Assembly: GCF_001189965.1 (NCBI RefSeq)
Contig: NZ_LFLU01000001.1
Coordinates: 62,001 to 126,000 of the forward strand
Source: Herbaspirillum rhizosphaerae
GTDB lineage: Bacteria > Pseudomonadota > Gammaproteobacteria > Burkholderiales > Burkholderiaceae_D
Length of the DNA: 64,000 bases
Direction: 5' to 3'
Shown: piece by piece, positions 49,485 through 59,689 of the stretch
Layout: every line of letters begins with the position of its first letter
Position numbering within the stretch: the stretch's first letter is position 1
Position numbers and translations under genes: made by a program
Notes under the pieces: model-generated
The model's database searches: none
Told to the model about the DNA's origin: nothing
The model's input: the letters and a program-made list of their open reading frames with translations, nothing else

Positions 49485-49925
49485 TTAACGCGGCAAGCCT
49501 TCAATCACCGTGCCTGGCTTGATGTTCTTTTGCTTGAACCAGCCCTTGTTCATCTCCAGGGCGTAGGTTGCCGCCTTGGTCGCGCAATGCGAATCCAGGG
49601 TTTGTTCCTTCATTTCCTCGATGTTGATGATCTTGCCGGTTTCGTCCATGAAGGCGACCGACAGCGGGATCAGCGTATTTTTCATCCACATGCAGACTCC
49701 CGCCGGCTGGCCGAAGACGAACACCATGCCTTCATTGGCGCCCATTTTGTCCCGGAACATCAAGCCTTGCTCGCGCTGCGCTTCGGTCGAGGCGACTTCC
49801 GCCTTGATCAGGTACAGGCCGGCGTTGAGCGTGGTGGTGGGGAATTTCTGGAGTTGCTGGGAGTAAGATGGAAGGGCGGTCGCGAAAGCAGCAAGTGCGG
49901 TAAGCAGTGCAAGTGAACGGCGCAT
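49485..49925 (-). CDS. DUF192 family exported protein
   Basis: Protein of 146 aa with a signal peptide ending near YSQQ. The DUF192 domain has EQGLMFRDKMGANEGMVFVF, CMWMKNTLIPLSVAFMDETGKI and YALEMNKGWF. The biochemical function of this widespread family is not established. Single gene convergent with rpsT. Confidence 0.88.
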   Translation of the reverse strand: MRRSLALLTALAAFATALPSYSQQLQKFPTTTLNAGLYLIKAEVASTEAQREQGLMFRDKMGANEGMVFVFGQPAGVCMWMKNTLIPLSVAFMDETGKIINIEEMKEQTLDSHCATKAATYALEMNKGWFKQKNIKPGTVIEGLPR

Positions 49926-50050
49926 GATGATTTGAGATGAGGGTGACGGACGATCAGCGGATTATAGCGAGGATAGCGATTGCCGGTGGCACATCGGGCC
50001 AGTCGAGGCGAGGGACGTTGGCGGATCCGGCTGAAAACCGGGAGCAGAAA

Positions 50051-50079
50051 TGAAAAAAGGCAGGACGAGCCTGCCTTTT
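50051..50079 (-). terminator. Terminator of the small Ala/Lys-rich gene
   Basis: AAAAGGCAGG and CCTGCCTTTT form a 10-bp stem with loop ACGAG. On the minus strand it ends in a T-run, directly after the small secreted-protein gene. Confidence 0.82.
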
Positions 50080-50097
50080 AGTGATGCAAAAGCCAGA

Positions 50098-50292
50098 TTA
50101 CTTAGCAGCGTCAGCAGCTGGAGCAGCCTTCTTTGCCTTCTTAGCCTTGTGGCTCTTCTTCGCTTTCTTAGCCTTTGGAGCAGGAGCAGCAGCGTCAGCA
50201 GCTGGAGCTGCTGGAGCAGCAGGAGCTGCAGCTTGTGCGAACACGGAAGTGGCGAACAGACCAGCGATCAGAGCGGCGATCAATTTTTTCAT
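50098..50292 (-). CDS. Small secreted Ala/Lys-rich protein
   Basis: Preprotein of 64 aa. The signal peptide is MKKLIAALIAGLFATSVFA. The mature part is only Ala, Pro, Lys and a few Asp/Ser/His (AKKAKKSHKAKKAKKAAP), very basic and disordered. AAGGACTGCAAA precedes the ATG at 50292; the longer frame from 50391 is not supported. Codons are mostly GCT/GCA/AAG, unlike the GCC-rich neighbours, as in highly expressed genes. It resembles acid-shock or histone-like secreted peptides; function unknown. Confidence 0.82.
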   Translation of the reverse strand: MKKLIAALIAGLFATSVFAQAAAPAAPAAPAADAAAPAPKAKKAKKSHKAKKAKKAAPAADAAK

Positions 50293-50446
50293 TTTGCAGT
50301 CCTTCAAATTTAACATGTTAAGAAAACGGTGATTCTCGTGAATCATTGCCAATAACGACGTGCAGAAAGCTTGGTTGACAGAAAATTCCAAAAAAGAATA
50401 TTTCTTTGCATCCCGCGTAGTATGAGGCTTTTCAGTCAGTGGTTTG

Positions 50447-51013
50447 TCAGGTTTGGCGGCTGAGCTCAGAGGGATCCACCGCCTTCCACTCGCCCGGCAT
50501 CAGCGGATGCGTGTGCAGGGAAAACGGACCGATGGCGATGCGCACCAGGCGCAAAGTGGGCAGGTCGACTGCTGCCGTCATGCGGCGCACCTGACGATTT
50601 TTTCCTTCCGAGATCCTGATGGTCAGCCAACTGGTCGGCTGGCTTTGCCTCACGCGTATCGGCGGGTTGCGCGGCCATAGCCAGGCCGGTTCCTCGACAT
50701 GTTTCACTTCGCTGCGCTGCGTAACGAAATCGCCCAGATCGAGCGGATTGCGCAGGCGGTCCAGCGCCTCGCGGTCGGGCACGCCGTCTACTTGCACCAG
50801 GTAAACTTTCGGCTGCTTGCGCTTGGGGTGGCTGATCTCATGCTGCAATTCGCCGTCGTCGGTCAGCAGCATCAGACCTTCGCTGTCGGCATCCAGGCGA
50901 CCTGCGGGGTAAATATCGGGAATGTCGAGGTAATTGGCCAGCGTGTCGCGCTCCGGGTGCGCCGAAAATTGGCACAGGACCTGAAACGGTTTGTTGAACA
51001 AGATCAGAGGCAT
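50447..51013 (-). CDS. rluE: 23S rRNA pseudouridine synthase, RluE-like
   Basis: RsuA-family pseudouridine synthase of 188 aa without an S4 domain, which fits RluE (23S rRNA U2457). The catalytic Asp is in GRLDADSEGLMLLT; ISEGKNRQVRRM and the C-terminal LHTHPLMPGEWK are family motifs. The N-terminus MPLILFNKPFQVLCQF starts directly in the catalytic domain. Confidence 0.9.
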   Translation of the reverse strand: MPLILFNKPFQVLCQFSAHPERDTLANYLDIPDIYPAGRLDADSEGLMLLTDDGELQHEISHPKRKQPKVYLVQVDGVPDREALDRLRNPLDLGDFVTQRSEVKHVEEPAWLWPRNPPIRVRQSQPTSWLTIRISEGKNRQVRRMTAAVDLPTLRLVRIAIGPFSLHTHPLMPGEWKAVDPSELSRQT

Positions 51014-51376
51014 GCTTGAGCGGAAGAGGTGTTGAATCGAATAGGCAGCGTCGCTTGCGGCAGTCGGTCTGCGGCAGCGCGTCAGGGGTAAATGTTACAG
51101 CCTGGGTATTGCAAAGGCACGACATTCAGTAAAATACTCGTGCATGATAAAAGTGGTATCTTATGTCTTATATAAGACGCCGCTTACTTTTATTTCTTGC
51201 AGAAATCTTGTACGGGCCCTTGCGGCAGCACTGCTGCGCCGTCCTGGCCTGGCTGCCCGGATTCGACTCGCCGCTGTTTCCTGATGCCGCGTGCGGGATT
51301 CTGGTTCAGAATGGCAGGCCGTGACCATTCGCATTTTTTCGCTTCAATCCGTTTAGTTTAATTGTCGGAGACAACG
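51014..51376. other. Promoter/leader region between rluE and icd
   Basis: 363 bp without a gene. It holds the divergent promoters and the palindrome at 51165-51178. A leader of up to about 190 nt precedes icd, ending with GTCGGAGACAACG. Confidence 0.5.
51165..51178. promoter_or_regulatory. Palindromic operator candidate upstream of icd
   Basis: GTCTTATATAAGAC is a perfect 14-bp palindrome about 200 bp before the icd ATG. Its AT-rich centre overlaps a possible promoter. From memory, a similar motif precedes other TCA-cycle genes in betaproteobacteria and is attributed to a GntR-type regulator; I cannot confirm this here. Confidence 0.55.
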
Positions 51377-52630
51377 ATGTACCAACATATCAACGTGCCG
51401 TCTGAAGGTAAGAAAATTACCGTCAACGCAGACTTTTCCCTCAATGTTCCGGACAATCCGATCATTCCATTCATTGAAGGCGACGGCACCGGCAGTGATG
51501 TGACGCCTGTCATGCTCAAGGTCGTCAACGCGGCAGTCGAGAAGGCCTACGGCGACAAGCGCAAGATCAGCTGGATGGAAATCTATGCCGGCGAAAAGTC
51601 GACCAGGTTGTACGGCGACGACGTCTGGCTGCCGGAAGAAACCGTTGCGGCCGTCAAGGAATACATCGTTTCGATCAAAGGTCCGCTGACCACCCCGGTC
51701 GGCGGCGGCATCCGTTCGCTCAACGTGTCGCTGCGCCAGCAACTGGATCTGTATGTCTGCCTGCGCCCGGTGCGCTACTTCAAGGGCGTGCCGTCGCCGC
51801 TGCGTGAGCCTGAGAAGACCAACATGGTCATCTTCCGAGAAAACTCGGAAGACATTTACGCCGGCATCGAATGGCAAGCCGGCTCGGAAGGTGCCAAAAA
51901 GCTGATCGACTTCCTGGTCAAGGAAATGGGCGTCAAGAAATTGCGCTTCCCTGAGACCTCCAGCCTCGGCATCAAGCCGGTATCGCAAGAGGGTACCGAG
52001 CGTCTGGTGCGCAAGGCGATTCAGTACGCCATCGACCACGACAAGCCATCGGTCACCCTGGTCCACAAGGGCAACATCATGAAATTCACCGAAGGCAGCT
52101 TCCGCGACTGGGGCTATGCCCTGGCGCAGAAGGAGTTCGGCGGGGTGATCATCGATGACGGTCCATGGGTGCGGGTGAAAAATCCGAAGACCGGTCGCGA
52201 CATCATCGTCAAGGATTCGATCACTGACGCCTTCATGCAGCAGATCCTGCTGCGTCCGGCGGAGTACAGCGTCATCGCGACGCTGAACCTGAACGGCGAC
52301 TACATCTCGGACGCACTGGCGGCGCAGGTCGGCGGCATCGGCATTGCTCCCGGCGCCAACATGTCGGATTCGGTGGCGATGTTCGAGGCCACGCATGGCA
52401 CTTCGCCGCGCTATGCAGGCAAGGATTACGTCAACCCGGGTTCACTGATCCTGTCGGCCGAAATGATGCTGCGCCACATGGGCTGGACCGAAGCGGCTGC
52501 CATCATTGTCGAAGCGATGCAAACGACGATTTCATCGAAGAAGGTGACTTACGACTTTGCGCGCCTGATGGAAGGCGCGACGCAGGTGTCGTGTTCCGGG
52601 TTTGGTGATGCCGTGATCGAAAACATGTGA
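51377..52630 (+). CDS. icd: NADP-dependent isocitrate dehydrogenase
   Basis: TCA-cycle enzyme of 417 aa that oxidises isocitrate to 2-oxoglutarate. Marks are the substrate loop Ser-Asn region in [21 protein letters not shown], the catalytic Lys in [15 protein letters not shown], the metal-binding Asp residues around [18 protein letters not shown] and the NADP loop [29 protein letters not shown] precedes ATG 51377. Length and sequence fit the E. coli-type dimeric enzyme. Confidence 0.96.
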   Translation: MYQHINVPSEGKKITVNADFSLNVPDNPIIPFIEGDGTGSDVTPVMLKVVNAAVEKAYGDKRKISWMEIYAGEKSTRLYGDDVWLPEETVAAVKEYIVSIKGPLTTPVGGGIRSLNVSLRQQLDLYVCLRPVRYFKGVPSPLREPEKTNMVIFRENSEDIYAGIEWQAGSEGAKKLIDFLVKEMGVKKLRFPETSSLGIKPVSQEGTERLVRKAIQYAIDHDKPSVTLVHKGNIMKFTEGSFRDWGYALAQKEFGGVIIDDGPWVRVKNPKTGRDIIVKDSITDAFMQQILLRPAEYSVIATLNLNGDYISDALAAQVGGIGIAPGANMSDSVAMFEATHGTSPRYAGKDYVNPGSLILSAEMMLRHMGWTEAAAIIVEAMQTTISSKKVTYDFARLMEGATQVSCSGFGDAVIENM

Positions 52631-52678
52631 TTCGTCGATCGTGCGCAGCCTCAGTGGTGCTGCAAGCGATGAATGATG

Positions 52679-52707
52679 AAAAGGGCCGGTTATCCGGCCT
52701 TTTTTAT
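52679..52707 (+). terminator. Terminator after icd
   Basis: GGCCGG and CCGGCC pair (extended by G.T and A-T) around TTAT and are followed by six T. Confidence 0.88.
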
Positions 52708-52756
52708 TGCCGGTGCATTTTCGGCAGGCACAACAGGCATCAAAAAAAACAGGCAT

Positions 52757-52788
52757 AAAAAAAGCTCCTGTCGAAACAGGAGCTTTTT
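52757..52788. terminator. Terminator of cspA
   Basis: AAAAAGCTCCTGT and ACAGGAGCTTTTT form a 13-bp stem around CGAA with A/T runs on both sides. It terminates the minus-strand cspA mRNA and could also back up icd termination. Confidence 0.92.
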
Positions 52789-52808
52789 AGAAGCGTCTTA
52801 ATACGAAA

Positions 52809-53012
52809 TTAAGGAGCCTGGATGTTGGAAGCTTGCTTGCCTTTAGGGCCTTGCGTGACTTCGAACTGAACTTTTTGACCTTCTTTGAGGGTCTTGAAGC
52901 CGTTCATCTGAATTGCCGAGAAGTGTGCGAACAAATCTTCACCGCCGTCGTCCGGAGTGATAAAGCCAAAGCCCTTAGAATCGTTGAACCACTTGACTGT
53001 ACCTGTTGCCAT
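52809..53012 (-). CDS. cspA: Cold-shock-type RNA chaperone
   Basis: CspA-family protein of 67 aa. The RNA-binding motifs KGFGFI and LFAHF are present in a single five-strand cold-shock domain ([20 protein letters not shown]). The start at 53012 is the family start; six extra codons from 53027 are not needed. GAAAG is upstream. A leader of about 100 nt rich in G-runs and a CTCGCGAG palindrome may fold. Confidence 0.95.
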   Translation of the reverse strand: MATGTVKWFNDSKGFGFITPDDGGEDLFAHFSAIQMNGFKTLKEGQKVQFEVTQGPKGKQASNIQAP

Positions 53013-53111
53013 AAAAGCATCTTTCAATTAATAAAAAATCACACGAGCCGTTAAAGCAAGAAGCCTCGCGAGATTAAAACGTCCGCAGCCCCCCTTAAAC
53101 TTGCCCCCTTC

Positions 53112-53139
53112 GTATTAACAAGCAGTAACTACTTATCAA
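53112..53139 (-). promoter_or_regulatory. Candidate cspA promoter
   Basis: On the minus strand TTGATA (53139-53134) and TAATAC (53117-53112) are separated by 16 bp, placing the start about 100 nt before the cspA ATG. It lies in the 342-bp cspA/clpS divergent region, which has no gene. Confidence 0.5.
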
Positions 53140-53320
53140 TGAATTCCATTGTTCTCGTTAAAAATACAAAAGTCAAGCTGTTTTCAGTGGAATTATTAAG
53201 CTTTTGTTCACTCGATGGGATGACGTGCTCTTGATTTACGATAAATAAGCGTTATCTGCGGACTATCAGGAAAACGCGTAATATCTAATTTAATTTGGAT
53301 ATTTTCTTCATCGTTGTGCG

Positions 53321-53348
53321 TTGCACAGTTGATTGATAGTTTTAGAAT
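53321..53348 (+). promoter_or_regulatory. Candidate clpS-clpA promoter, near-leaderless
   Basis: TTGCAC (53321-53326) and TAGAAT (53343-53348) are 16 bp apart. The expected start is at or next to the clpS ATG at 53355, where there is no ribosome site. Confidence 0.5.
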
Positions 53349-53354
53349 AGATGC

Positions 53355-53669
53355 ATGGCAACCAAGCACGATAATGATAACGGTACAGTCCTGGCGCGGC
53401 AGGAGCAAAAGCTCAAGCCGCCTCCTATGTACCAGGTATTGTTGTTGAACGATGACTATACGCCGATGGAATTCGTCGTCGCAGTCATTCAGGAGTACTT
53501 CAACAAAGACCGTGAAACGGCGACGCAGATTATGCTCAAAGTTCACCGCGATGGGAAAGGTATGTGTGGTGTGTATCCGAAAGATATCGCATCCACAAAA
53601 GTTGAACTCGTATTAACCCACGCTAGGAAAGCAGGGCACCCCCTGCAGTGCGTGATGGAGGAAGCATGA
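53355..53669 (+). CDS. clpS: ClpS adaptor for ClpAP (N-end rule)
   Basis: Adaptor of 104 aa that delivers N-degron proteins to ClpA. After a flexible N-terminus, the core has [24 protein letters not shown] (binding-pocket Asn/Asp and Met) and [23 protein letters not shown]. The stop overlaps the clpA start. Confidence 0.96.
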   Translation: MATKHDNDNGTVLARQEQKLKPPPMYQVLLLNDDYTPMEFVVAVIQEYFNKDRETATQIMLKVHRDGKGMCGVYPKDIASTKVELVLTHARKAGHPLQCVMEEA

Positions 53670-55972
53670 TTGCGCAGGAATTGGAAGTCAGTTTGCACAT
53701 GGCATTTGTTGAGGCCAGACAATCCCGTCACGAATTTATCACGGTAGAGCATTTGCTCCTCGCCCTGCTCGACAATCCGTCGGCGGCGGAAGTAATGCGC
53801 GCGTGCTCGGTCAATATCGACGACCTGCGCAAGACGCTGACGAATTTCATTACCGACAACACGCCGACCGTTCCCGGCACCAATGAAGTCGACACGCAGC
53901 CGACGCTGGGTTTCCAGCGCGTGATCCAGCGTGCGATCATGCACGTGCAGTCGGCTTCCAACGGCAAGAAGGAAGTGACCGGCGCCAACGTGCTCGTCGC
54001 CATCTTCGGCGAGAAGGACTCGCACGCTGTCTATTATCTGCATCAACAGGGCGTAACCCGCCTGGACGTAGTCAATTTCATTTCTCATGGTGTGCGCAAG
54101 GATCAGCAGGTCGATTCGCAAAAAGCGCCTGAAGGAGCGGAAGACGTGCAGACCGAAGGCCAGCAAAAGGAAAGTCCTCTCGATCAGTTCACCCAGAATC
54201 TGAACAAGGCTGCCGCAGAAGGCAAGATCGATCCGCTCATCGGCCGCGATGCCGAAGTCGAGCGCGTGATCCAGACGCTCTGCCGCCGCCGCAAGAACAA
54301 CCCCTTGCTGGTCGGCGAAGCCGGCGTCGGCAAGACTGCCATCGCCGAAGGCCTGGCATGGCGCATCACGCAAAGCGATGTGCCGGAGATCCTCAAGAAC
54401 GCCGTCGTGTATTCGCTCGACATGGGCGCTCTGCTGGCCGGCACCAAGTATCGCGGTGATTTCGAACAGCGCCTGAAAGCCGTCCTCAAGCAATTGAAGG
54501 ATAGCCCCAACGGCATTCTCTTCATCGACGAAATCCACACCATCATCGGCGCCGGTTCGGCTTCGGGCGGTACGCTGGATGCATCCAATCTGCTCAAGCC
54601 GGCATTGTCCAGCGGTCAGCTCAAGTGCATCGGTGCGACCACTTACACCGAATTCCGCGGCGTCTTCGAAAAAGACCACGCCTTGTCGCGTCGCTTCCAG
54701 AAGATCGACGTCAACGAGCCGACCGTCGAGCAGACCATCCAGATCTTGCGTGGTTTGAAGTCCAAGTTCGAAGAGCACCACGGCGTGAAGTATTCCGCTT
54801 CGGCGCTGACTTCCGCAGCCGAGCTGGCAGCACGCTTCATCAACGACCGTCACCTGCCTGACAAGGCGATCGACGTCATCGACGAAGCCGGCGCCGCGCA
54901 ACGCATCCTGCCGAAGTCGAAGCAAAAGAAAACCATCGGCAAGTCCGAGATCGAAGAGATCATCTCCAAGATCGCGCGCATTCCGCCGCAATCCGTCAAT
55001 CAGGACGACCGCACCAAGCTGCAAACGATCGATCGCGACCTCAAGAATGTCGTGTTCGGCCAGGATCCGGCGATCGAAGCCCTGGCGTCGGCGATCAAGA
55101 TGGCGCGTGCCGGCCTGGGCAAAACCGACAAGCCGATCGGCTCCTTCCTGTTCTCCGGTCCGACCGGCGTGGGCAAGACCGAAGTGGCGAAGCAACTGGC
55201 CTTTATCATGGGCATCGAGCTGATTCGTTTCGACATGTCTGAATACATGGAGCGCCACGCGGTCAGCCGTCTGATCGGCGCGCCTCCGGGCTACGTCGGT
55301 TTCGACCAGGGCGGTCTGCTGACCGAAGCGATCACCAAGAAGCCGCATGCCGTGCTGCTGCTCGATGAAATCGAAAAGGCGCATCCGGATATTTTCAATA
55401 TCCTGTTGCAGGTGATGGATCACGGCACGCTGACCGACAACAACGGCCGCAAGACCGACTTCCGCAATGTCATAATCGTGATGACCACGAATGCCGGCGC
55501 AGAAAGCCTGCAAAAGCGTTCGATCGGTTTCACCGACAAGAAGGAAGCCGGCGACGAGATGGCGGACATCAAGCGTATGTTTACGCCGGAATTCCGCAAC
55601 CGTCTGGATTCGATCATCAGCTTCCGTGCGCTGGACGAAGACATCATCCTGCGCGTGGTCGACAAGTTCCTGATGCAACTGGAAGAGCAGTTGCACGAGA
55701 AGAAGGTGGAAGCCGTATTCTCCGACACCTTGCGCAAGTTCCTGAGCAAGAAGGGCTTCGATCCGCTGATGGGCGCGCGTCCGATGTCGCGTCTGATCCA
55801 GGACATGATCCGCAAGGCGCTGGCCGACGAACTGCTGTTTGGCCGTCTGGTCAACGGCGGCCGTGTCACCGTCGAGCTGGACGACAAGGATCAGGTCAAG
55901 CTGGAATTCCCCGAAGGCGACGATTCGACGCCTCCGCCGGAAGAGCCGCAGGAAAAGCTGGAAGTCGAATAA
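53666..55972 (+). CDS. clpA: ATP-dependent Clp protease ATP-binding subunit ClpA
   Basis: AAA+ unfoldase of 768 aa partnering ClpP. The N-domain (1-145) binds ClpS. AAA1 has GEAGVGKT and [17 protein letters not shown]2 has [15 protein letters not shown] and [14 protein letters not shown]. The ClpP-binding IGF-type loop appears as KRSIGFTDK. The ATG at 53666 with GGAGGAAGC upstream matches the family ([10 protein letters not shown]). Confidence 0.96.
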   Translation: MIAQELEVSLHMAFVEARQSRHEFITVEHLLLALLDNPSAAEVMRACSVNIDDLRKTLTNFITDNTPTVPGTNEVDTQPTLGFQRVIQRAIMHVQSASNGKKEVTGANVLVAIFGEKDSHAVYYLHQQGVTRLDVVNFISHGVRKDQQVDSQKAPEGAEDVQTEGQQKESPLDQFTQNLNKAAAEGKIDPLIGRDAEVERVIQTLCRRRKNNPLLVGEAGVGKTAIAEGLAWRITQSDVPEILKNAVVYSLDMGALLAGTKYRGDFEQRLKAVLKQLKDSPNGILFIDEIHTIIGAGSASGGTLDASNLLKPALSSGQLKCIGATTYTEFRGVFEKDHALSRRFQKIDVNEPTVEQTIQILRGLKSKFEEHHGVKYSASALTSAAELAARFINDRHLPDKAIDVIDEAGAAQRILPKSKQKKTIGKSEIEEIISKIARIPPQSVNQDDRTKLQTIDRDLKNVVFGQDPAIEALASAIKMARAGLGKTDKPIGSFLFSGPTGVGKTEVAKQLAFIMGIELIRFDMSEYMERHAVSRLIGAPPGYVGFDQGGLLTEAITKKPHAVLLLDEIEKAHPDIFNILLQVMDHGTLTDNNGRKTDFRNVIIVMTTNAGAESLQKRSIGFTDKKEAGDEMADIKRMFTPEFRNRLDSIISFRALDEDIILRVVDKFLMQLEEQLHEKKVEAVFSDTLRKFLSKKGFDPLMGARPMSRLIQDMIRKALADELLFGRLVNGGRVTVELDDKDQVKLEFPEGDDSTPPPEEPQEKLEVE

Positions 55973-56033
55973 GCAGTCTCGACCATACCGGCGCATCGCA
56001 AGGAGCGCCGACTCAGCAGCAAGCAGTGAAAAT

Positions 56034-56069
56034 AAAAAGGCCGGAACGTTTGATCGTTCCGGCCTTTTT
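56034..56069 (+). terminator. Terminator after clpA
   Basis: AAAAAGGCCGGAACG and CGTTCCGGCCTTTTT form a 15-bp stem with a 6-nt loop. The A-run makes it usable in both directions. Confidence 0.93.
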
Positions 56070-56186
56070 GCTTTGTTGCCTGTCTTGTTGCTTCACTGCT
56101 GGTGCGGTGCTTCGTTCGGACGAACCAGAAGCCATCCGGAAGCGCGTGATGGCATCGATGCCTCCGTTGCCATCTCCGCATTCACA

Positions 56187-57278
56187 TCACGGCGTCAGCG
56201 GCTTCCCTGCAGCTTGCTTCGCCTTGAGCGTCTGAATCGATTTGTCGATCATGGTCATGCGATAGGCCGTTGCCGGATGCAGCGCCGTATAACCGTTCGG
56301 CACGCTGGCGGGATACTGCGACGCCAGGCGCTGCCAGAAGGCCGCATAGCCGTCGATGCTGTAGCCGGCGCGCACCAGCATGTACAGTGCCAGATTGTCG
56401 GCTGCAGCGTCCAGATCCTGCGGATATGGACGAATGCCGCCGGTGCCCGCTGCGGCGGTCGGATCCGGTTGTGCGCGCATCAGGTTGTCGATCACGCTGC
56501 CCGTGGTCGCCACCATGCGCTGGCGAATGGCGTGGCCCAACGAATTGTGCGCCATGTCCTTGGCGATCAGGTAGGCCAGCTCTTCGTCCGACTTCGCAAA
56601 ATTCATCATGCCGCGTGTGATCAGCACGCGGCGGCCGTCGGCGTAGGTATTGACGTTGTCGGCGTTGCCCAGCTCGATGCTGAAGGCGCAGGCCAGCGTC
56701 AGCGGCACGATGACGTTTTGCTGCGCCTTGTTGCGCATCACGGTCAGCTTGATCGGCGCGCGGCCGTTGGTGACCAGCGGTCCCAGCAGATTGGCCGCCT
56801 GGCGCTCGGCGTCGGGGCCTTGCTGCAGCGGTTTGTCGGCAACCGCCAGCAACACGTCGCCGCGTTGGATACCGCTCTTGGCGGCGCCGCTGCCGGGCAA
56901 CACGCCGGTGACTTGCAGGCGGTCGTCAAAACCCAGCGATTGCGCTGCGTTGACGAACTCCGCCGGATAGGAATACTTGTTCTTGGCGGTGAAGCCAAGC
57001 AGGTTGCGCGCATTGCCGCGGCACAGCGGCGCGTTGCTGGTCAGCAGCGGCGCCGCGACGTTGTACAGACGATCCTGCTGCGCCGCCAGCGCGCGCAGGG
57101 CGATCTGATCCGGCGTCAGCACCGGCGGCTTCACGGCGACCGGGGCAGTCACGGCTGGCGCAGGTGTGTTGAGGGTAGAGCCATCCTGCGGTGTGACGCA
57201 TGCTGCGAGTAATGCTGCCGGAACGACGGCCAGCGCTATTTTTATTCTTCCCCAATATTCCTGGTGTCTTGCGCGCAT
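56187..57278 (-). CDS. M48-like PDZ lipoprotein with degenerate zinc motif
   Basis: Lipoprotein of 363 aa; the lipobox LLAAC places Cys27 as the lipidated residue. A PDZ domain lies at about 115-180 (TGVLPGSGAAKSGIQRGDVLLAV). The M48 peptidase region follows, but the HExxH position reads KDMAH (Lys240, Asp241, His244), and the later E-x-x-x-D ligand site reads DLDAAAD, with Ala where Glu is expected. It is probably catalytically dead, perhaps a chaperone or scaffold. It could also be a distinct family with M48 ancestry. Confidence 0.75.
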   Translation of the reverse strand: MRARHQEYWGRIKIALAVVPAALLAACVTPQDGSTLNTPAPAVTAPVAVKPPVLTPDQIALRALAAQQDRLYNVAAPLLTSNAPLCRGNARNLLGFTAKNKYSYPAEFVNAAQSLGFDDRLQVTGVLPGSGAAKSGIQRGDVLLAVADKPLQQGPDAERQAANLLGPLVTNGRAPIKLTVMRNKAQQNVIVPLTLACAFSIELGNADNVNTYADGRRVLITRGMMNFAKSDEELAYLIAKDMAHNSLGHAIRQRMVATTGSVIDNLMRAQPDPTAAAGTGGIRPYPQDLDAAADNLALYMLVRAGYSIDGYAAFWQRLASQYPASVPNGYTALHPATAYRMTMIDKSIQTLKAKQAAGKPLTP

Positions 57279-57298
57279 CCAATACTCCTTTGTATTCC

Positions 57299-57748
57299 TT
57301 AGTGTTTGCCGGTGCTGCCGAAGCCGCCCGCGCCGCGCTCGCTGCTGTCGAACTCTTCAACCACGTTGAAGCCGACCTGCAGGACGGGAACGATCACGAG
57401 TTGCGCCAGGCGCTCCATGGGGTTTAGGACAAACTCGGTCTGGCCGCGGTTCCATGTGGAGACCATCAACTGACCTTGGTAATCGGAGTCGATCAGACCG
57501 ACCAGGTTGCCCAGCACGATGCCGTGCTTGTGGCCCAGGCCGCTGCGCGGCAGGATGATCGCTGCATAGCCGGGATCGGCAACGTGGATCGCCAGGCCGG
57601 TCGGGATCAGATGCGTGGTTCCCGGTGCGATCGTCAGCGGCGCGTCCAGGCAGGCGCGCAGGTCCAGTCCGGCGCTGCCGGCGGTGGCGTAGGCGGGCAG
57701 TTGGTCTTTCATGCGCGGGTCGAGGATTTTGACGTCGATAGTTTTCAT
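57299..57748 (-). CDS. dut: Deoxyuridine 5'-triphosphate nucleotidohydrolase
   Basis: dUTPase of 149 aa; converts dUTP to dUMP, keeping uracil out of DNA. The five trimeric dUTPase motifs are visible, including [28 protein letters not shown] and the C-terminal arm [10 protein letters not shown]. The start at 57748 (MKTIDVKIL) is the family start. Confidence 0.96.
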   Translation of the reverse strand: MKTIDVKILDPRMKDQLPAYATAGSAGLDLRACLDAPLTIAPGTTHLIPTGLAIHVADPGYAAIILPRSGLGHKHGIVLGNLVGLIDSDYQGQLMVSTWNRGQTEFVLNPMERLAQLVIVPVLQVGFNVVEEFDSSERGAGGFGSTGKH

Positions 57749-57785
57749 GAGAACAAAAGTCGTTAAGTTAAAAGTCAGTACGGAA

Positions 57786-58994
57786 TCAGTGTGTGCCTGA
57801 TGTCGACAAGCGATGCGCGATCTCGCGCACCAGTTGCCGCGCCAGCGTCTGCTTGTCGGCACGCGGCAGGCTGGTGTGGCCCTTGTCGTCGAACAGCGTC
57901 AGCGCGTTTTCATCCTTGCCGAACGTCTGATGGCCGATGTTGCCGACCAGCAGGGGGATATTCTTTTTCACGCGCTTGGCGGCGCCGTATTGTTCGAGGT
58001 TTTCGGACTCGGCCGCAAAGCCCACGCAGTACGGACGCTTGGGCAAAGCCGCGACGTTGGCGAGAATGTCGGGATTCTGTTCGAAGGACAATTGCAGGCT
58101 GTCGTCGTCCGCGTTCTTCTTGATCTTCTGGTTGCTGACATTGGCGACGCGCCAGTCGGCCACCGCCGCCACCGCGATGAAAACGTCCTGGCCCGTGACA
58201 TTGGCGAACACCGCGTCATGCATCTGCTGCGCTGTCTGCACATCGATACGACGCACGCCGTAAGGCGCGTCCAACGCCGTCGGGCCGGACACCAGCACGA
58301 CTTCGGCGCCGGCTTCCCGCGCGGCGCGCGCAAGGGCGTAACCCATCTTGCCGGACGACAGATTGGTGATGCCGCGCACCGGGTCGATCGGCTCGAAAGT
58401 CGGTCCGGCAGTCAGCAGCACGCGGCGGCCGGCCAGCAACTTCGGCTGGAACGCTGCGATGATTTCTTCCAGCAGTTGCTCCGGTTCCAGCATGCGGCCG
58501 TAGCCGACCTCGCCGCAAGCCTGGTCGCCCGAATCGGGGCCGAGCAGCTTGATGCCGTCCTGCTGTACTTGCGCGATGTTGCGTTGGGTTGCCGGGTTCT
58601 GCCACATTTCGACGTTCATCGCCGGGGCAATCATCAGCGGCACGCCATGCGGACGCGCCACGCACAGCGTCGACAGCAGGTCATCGCACGCGCCGTGCGC
58701 CAGTTTGAAAATGAAATCGGTGGAGCAGGGCACGATCACGATGGCGTCGATGCCGCGCGTCAGATCGATGTGCGGCATGTTGTTCTCGATGCGCGCATCC
58801 CATTGATCGGTGTAGACCGTGTTGCCGGTCAGCGCCTGCATGGTGACGGTCGTGATGAACTGCGTTGCCGCCTGCGTCATGACGACCTGCACCGAAGCGC
58901 CGGCCTTGCCCAGGCCGCGCGCGAGCTCGGCGGCCTTGTAGCAGGCCACGCCGCCGGTCAGGCCGAGAAGGATTTTTTTGCCAGCGAGATCCAT
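57786..58994 (-). CDS. coaBC: Bifunctional phosphopantothenoylcysteine decarboxylase/synthetase
   Basis: Coenzyme A biosynthesis enzyme (Dfp) of 402 aa. The N-terminal CoaC flavoprotein domain has [14 protein letters not shown], the substrate-flap Cys in [12 protein letters not shown] and [12 protein letters not shown]. The C-terminal CoaB domain has [28 protein letters not shown]. The start at 58994 has AAGGAG upstream; eight further codons to 59018 are not required. Confidence 0.96.
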   Translation of the reverse strand: MDLAGKKILLGLTGGVACYKAAELARGLGKAGASVQVVMTQAATQFITTVTMQALTGNTVYTDQWDARIENNMPHIDLTRGIDAIVIVPCSTDFIFKLAHGACDDLLSTLCVARPHGVPLMIAPAMNVEMWQNPATQRNIAQVQQDGIKLLGPDSGDQACGEVGYGRMLEPEQLLEEIIAAFQPKLLAGRRVLLTAGPTFEPIDPVRGITNLSSGKMGYALARAAREAGAEVVLVSGPTALDAPYGVRRIDVQTAQQMHDAVFANVTGQDVFIAVAAVADWRVANVSNQKIKKNADDDSLQLSFEQNPDILANVAALPKRPYCVGFAAESENLEQYGAAKRVKKNIPLLVGNIGHQTFGKDENALTLFDDKGHTSLPRADKQTLARQLVREIAHRLSTSGTH

Positions 58995-59061
58995 TGCCTT
59001 ACTCCTTATAGAACTCATTCACGAGGGCGTCAGTCATCAACGCAGCCTTGCCGACTGTCAT

Positions 59062-59571
59062 CTATTTGCCGACGCGGCGCAATTCATCCAGCACGAACAA
59101 TACCGCACCTACGCAGATCGCACTATCGGCGATATTGAACGCCGGCCAGTGCCAGCTGCCGACGAAGACGTCGAGGAAGTCGATCACGTGACCGTACACG
59201 ATGCGATCGATCACATTGCCGATGGCGCCGCCCAGGATCAGCGCCAGCGCCCAGCAGAACATGCGCTGGCCGGCATGCTTGCGCAGCAGGTAGATGATGT
59301 AGATCGCCGCGCCGATGCCGATGGCGGTGAACAGATGGCGTTGCCAGCCCGACTCGGCCGCGAGGAAGCTGAACGCCGCCCCTTTGTTATAGACCAGCAC
59401 CAGGTTGAAGAAGCCGGTGACCGGACGCGATTCGCCGTAGTGGAACAGCTTGAGGATCGTGATCTTGGACAACTGATCCAGCAGCAGCACGATCAGCGAG
59501 ATACCCAGCCATGGCAGCAGACTGTTGTTATTGCTGGAGCTGGGCATGAGGCGTTTTTTATTGGAAGCCAT
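59062..59571 (-). CDS. lspA: Lipoprotein signal peptidase
   Basis: Signal peptidase II of 169 aa, four TM helices. It cleaves prolipoproteins after lipid attachment. The catalytic Asp residues are in GNVIDRI and FNIADSAI; the motif NKGAAFSFL is typical. It lies between coaBC and ileS, all on the minus strand. Confidence 0.96.
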   Translation of the reverse strand: MASNKKRLMPSSSNNNSLLPWLGISLIVLLLDQLSKITILKLFHYGESRPVTGFFNLVLVYNKGAAFSFLAAESGWQRHLFTAIGIGAAIYIIYLLRKHAGQRMFCWALALILGGAIGNVIDRIVYGHVIDFLDVFVGSWHWPAFNIADSAICVGAVLFVLDELRRVGK

Positions 59572-59689
59572 GGATGATGGATGTCGATGATGTCAGAGAA
59601 GGATATTCGGAAACGGATATTCTGCAACAGCGCCGGCACGCGCTATCGGTGAATGCTCGCGTGCCGGTCTGCTTGATACTTGATGATGC

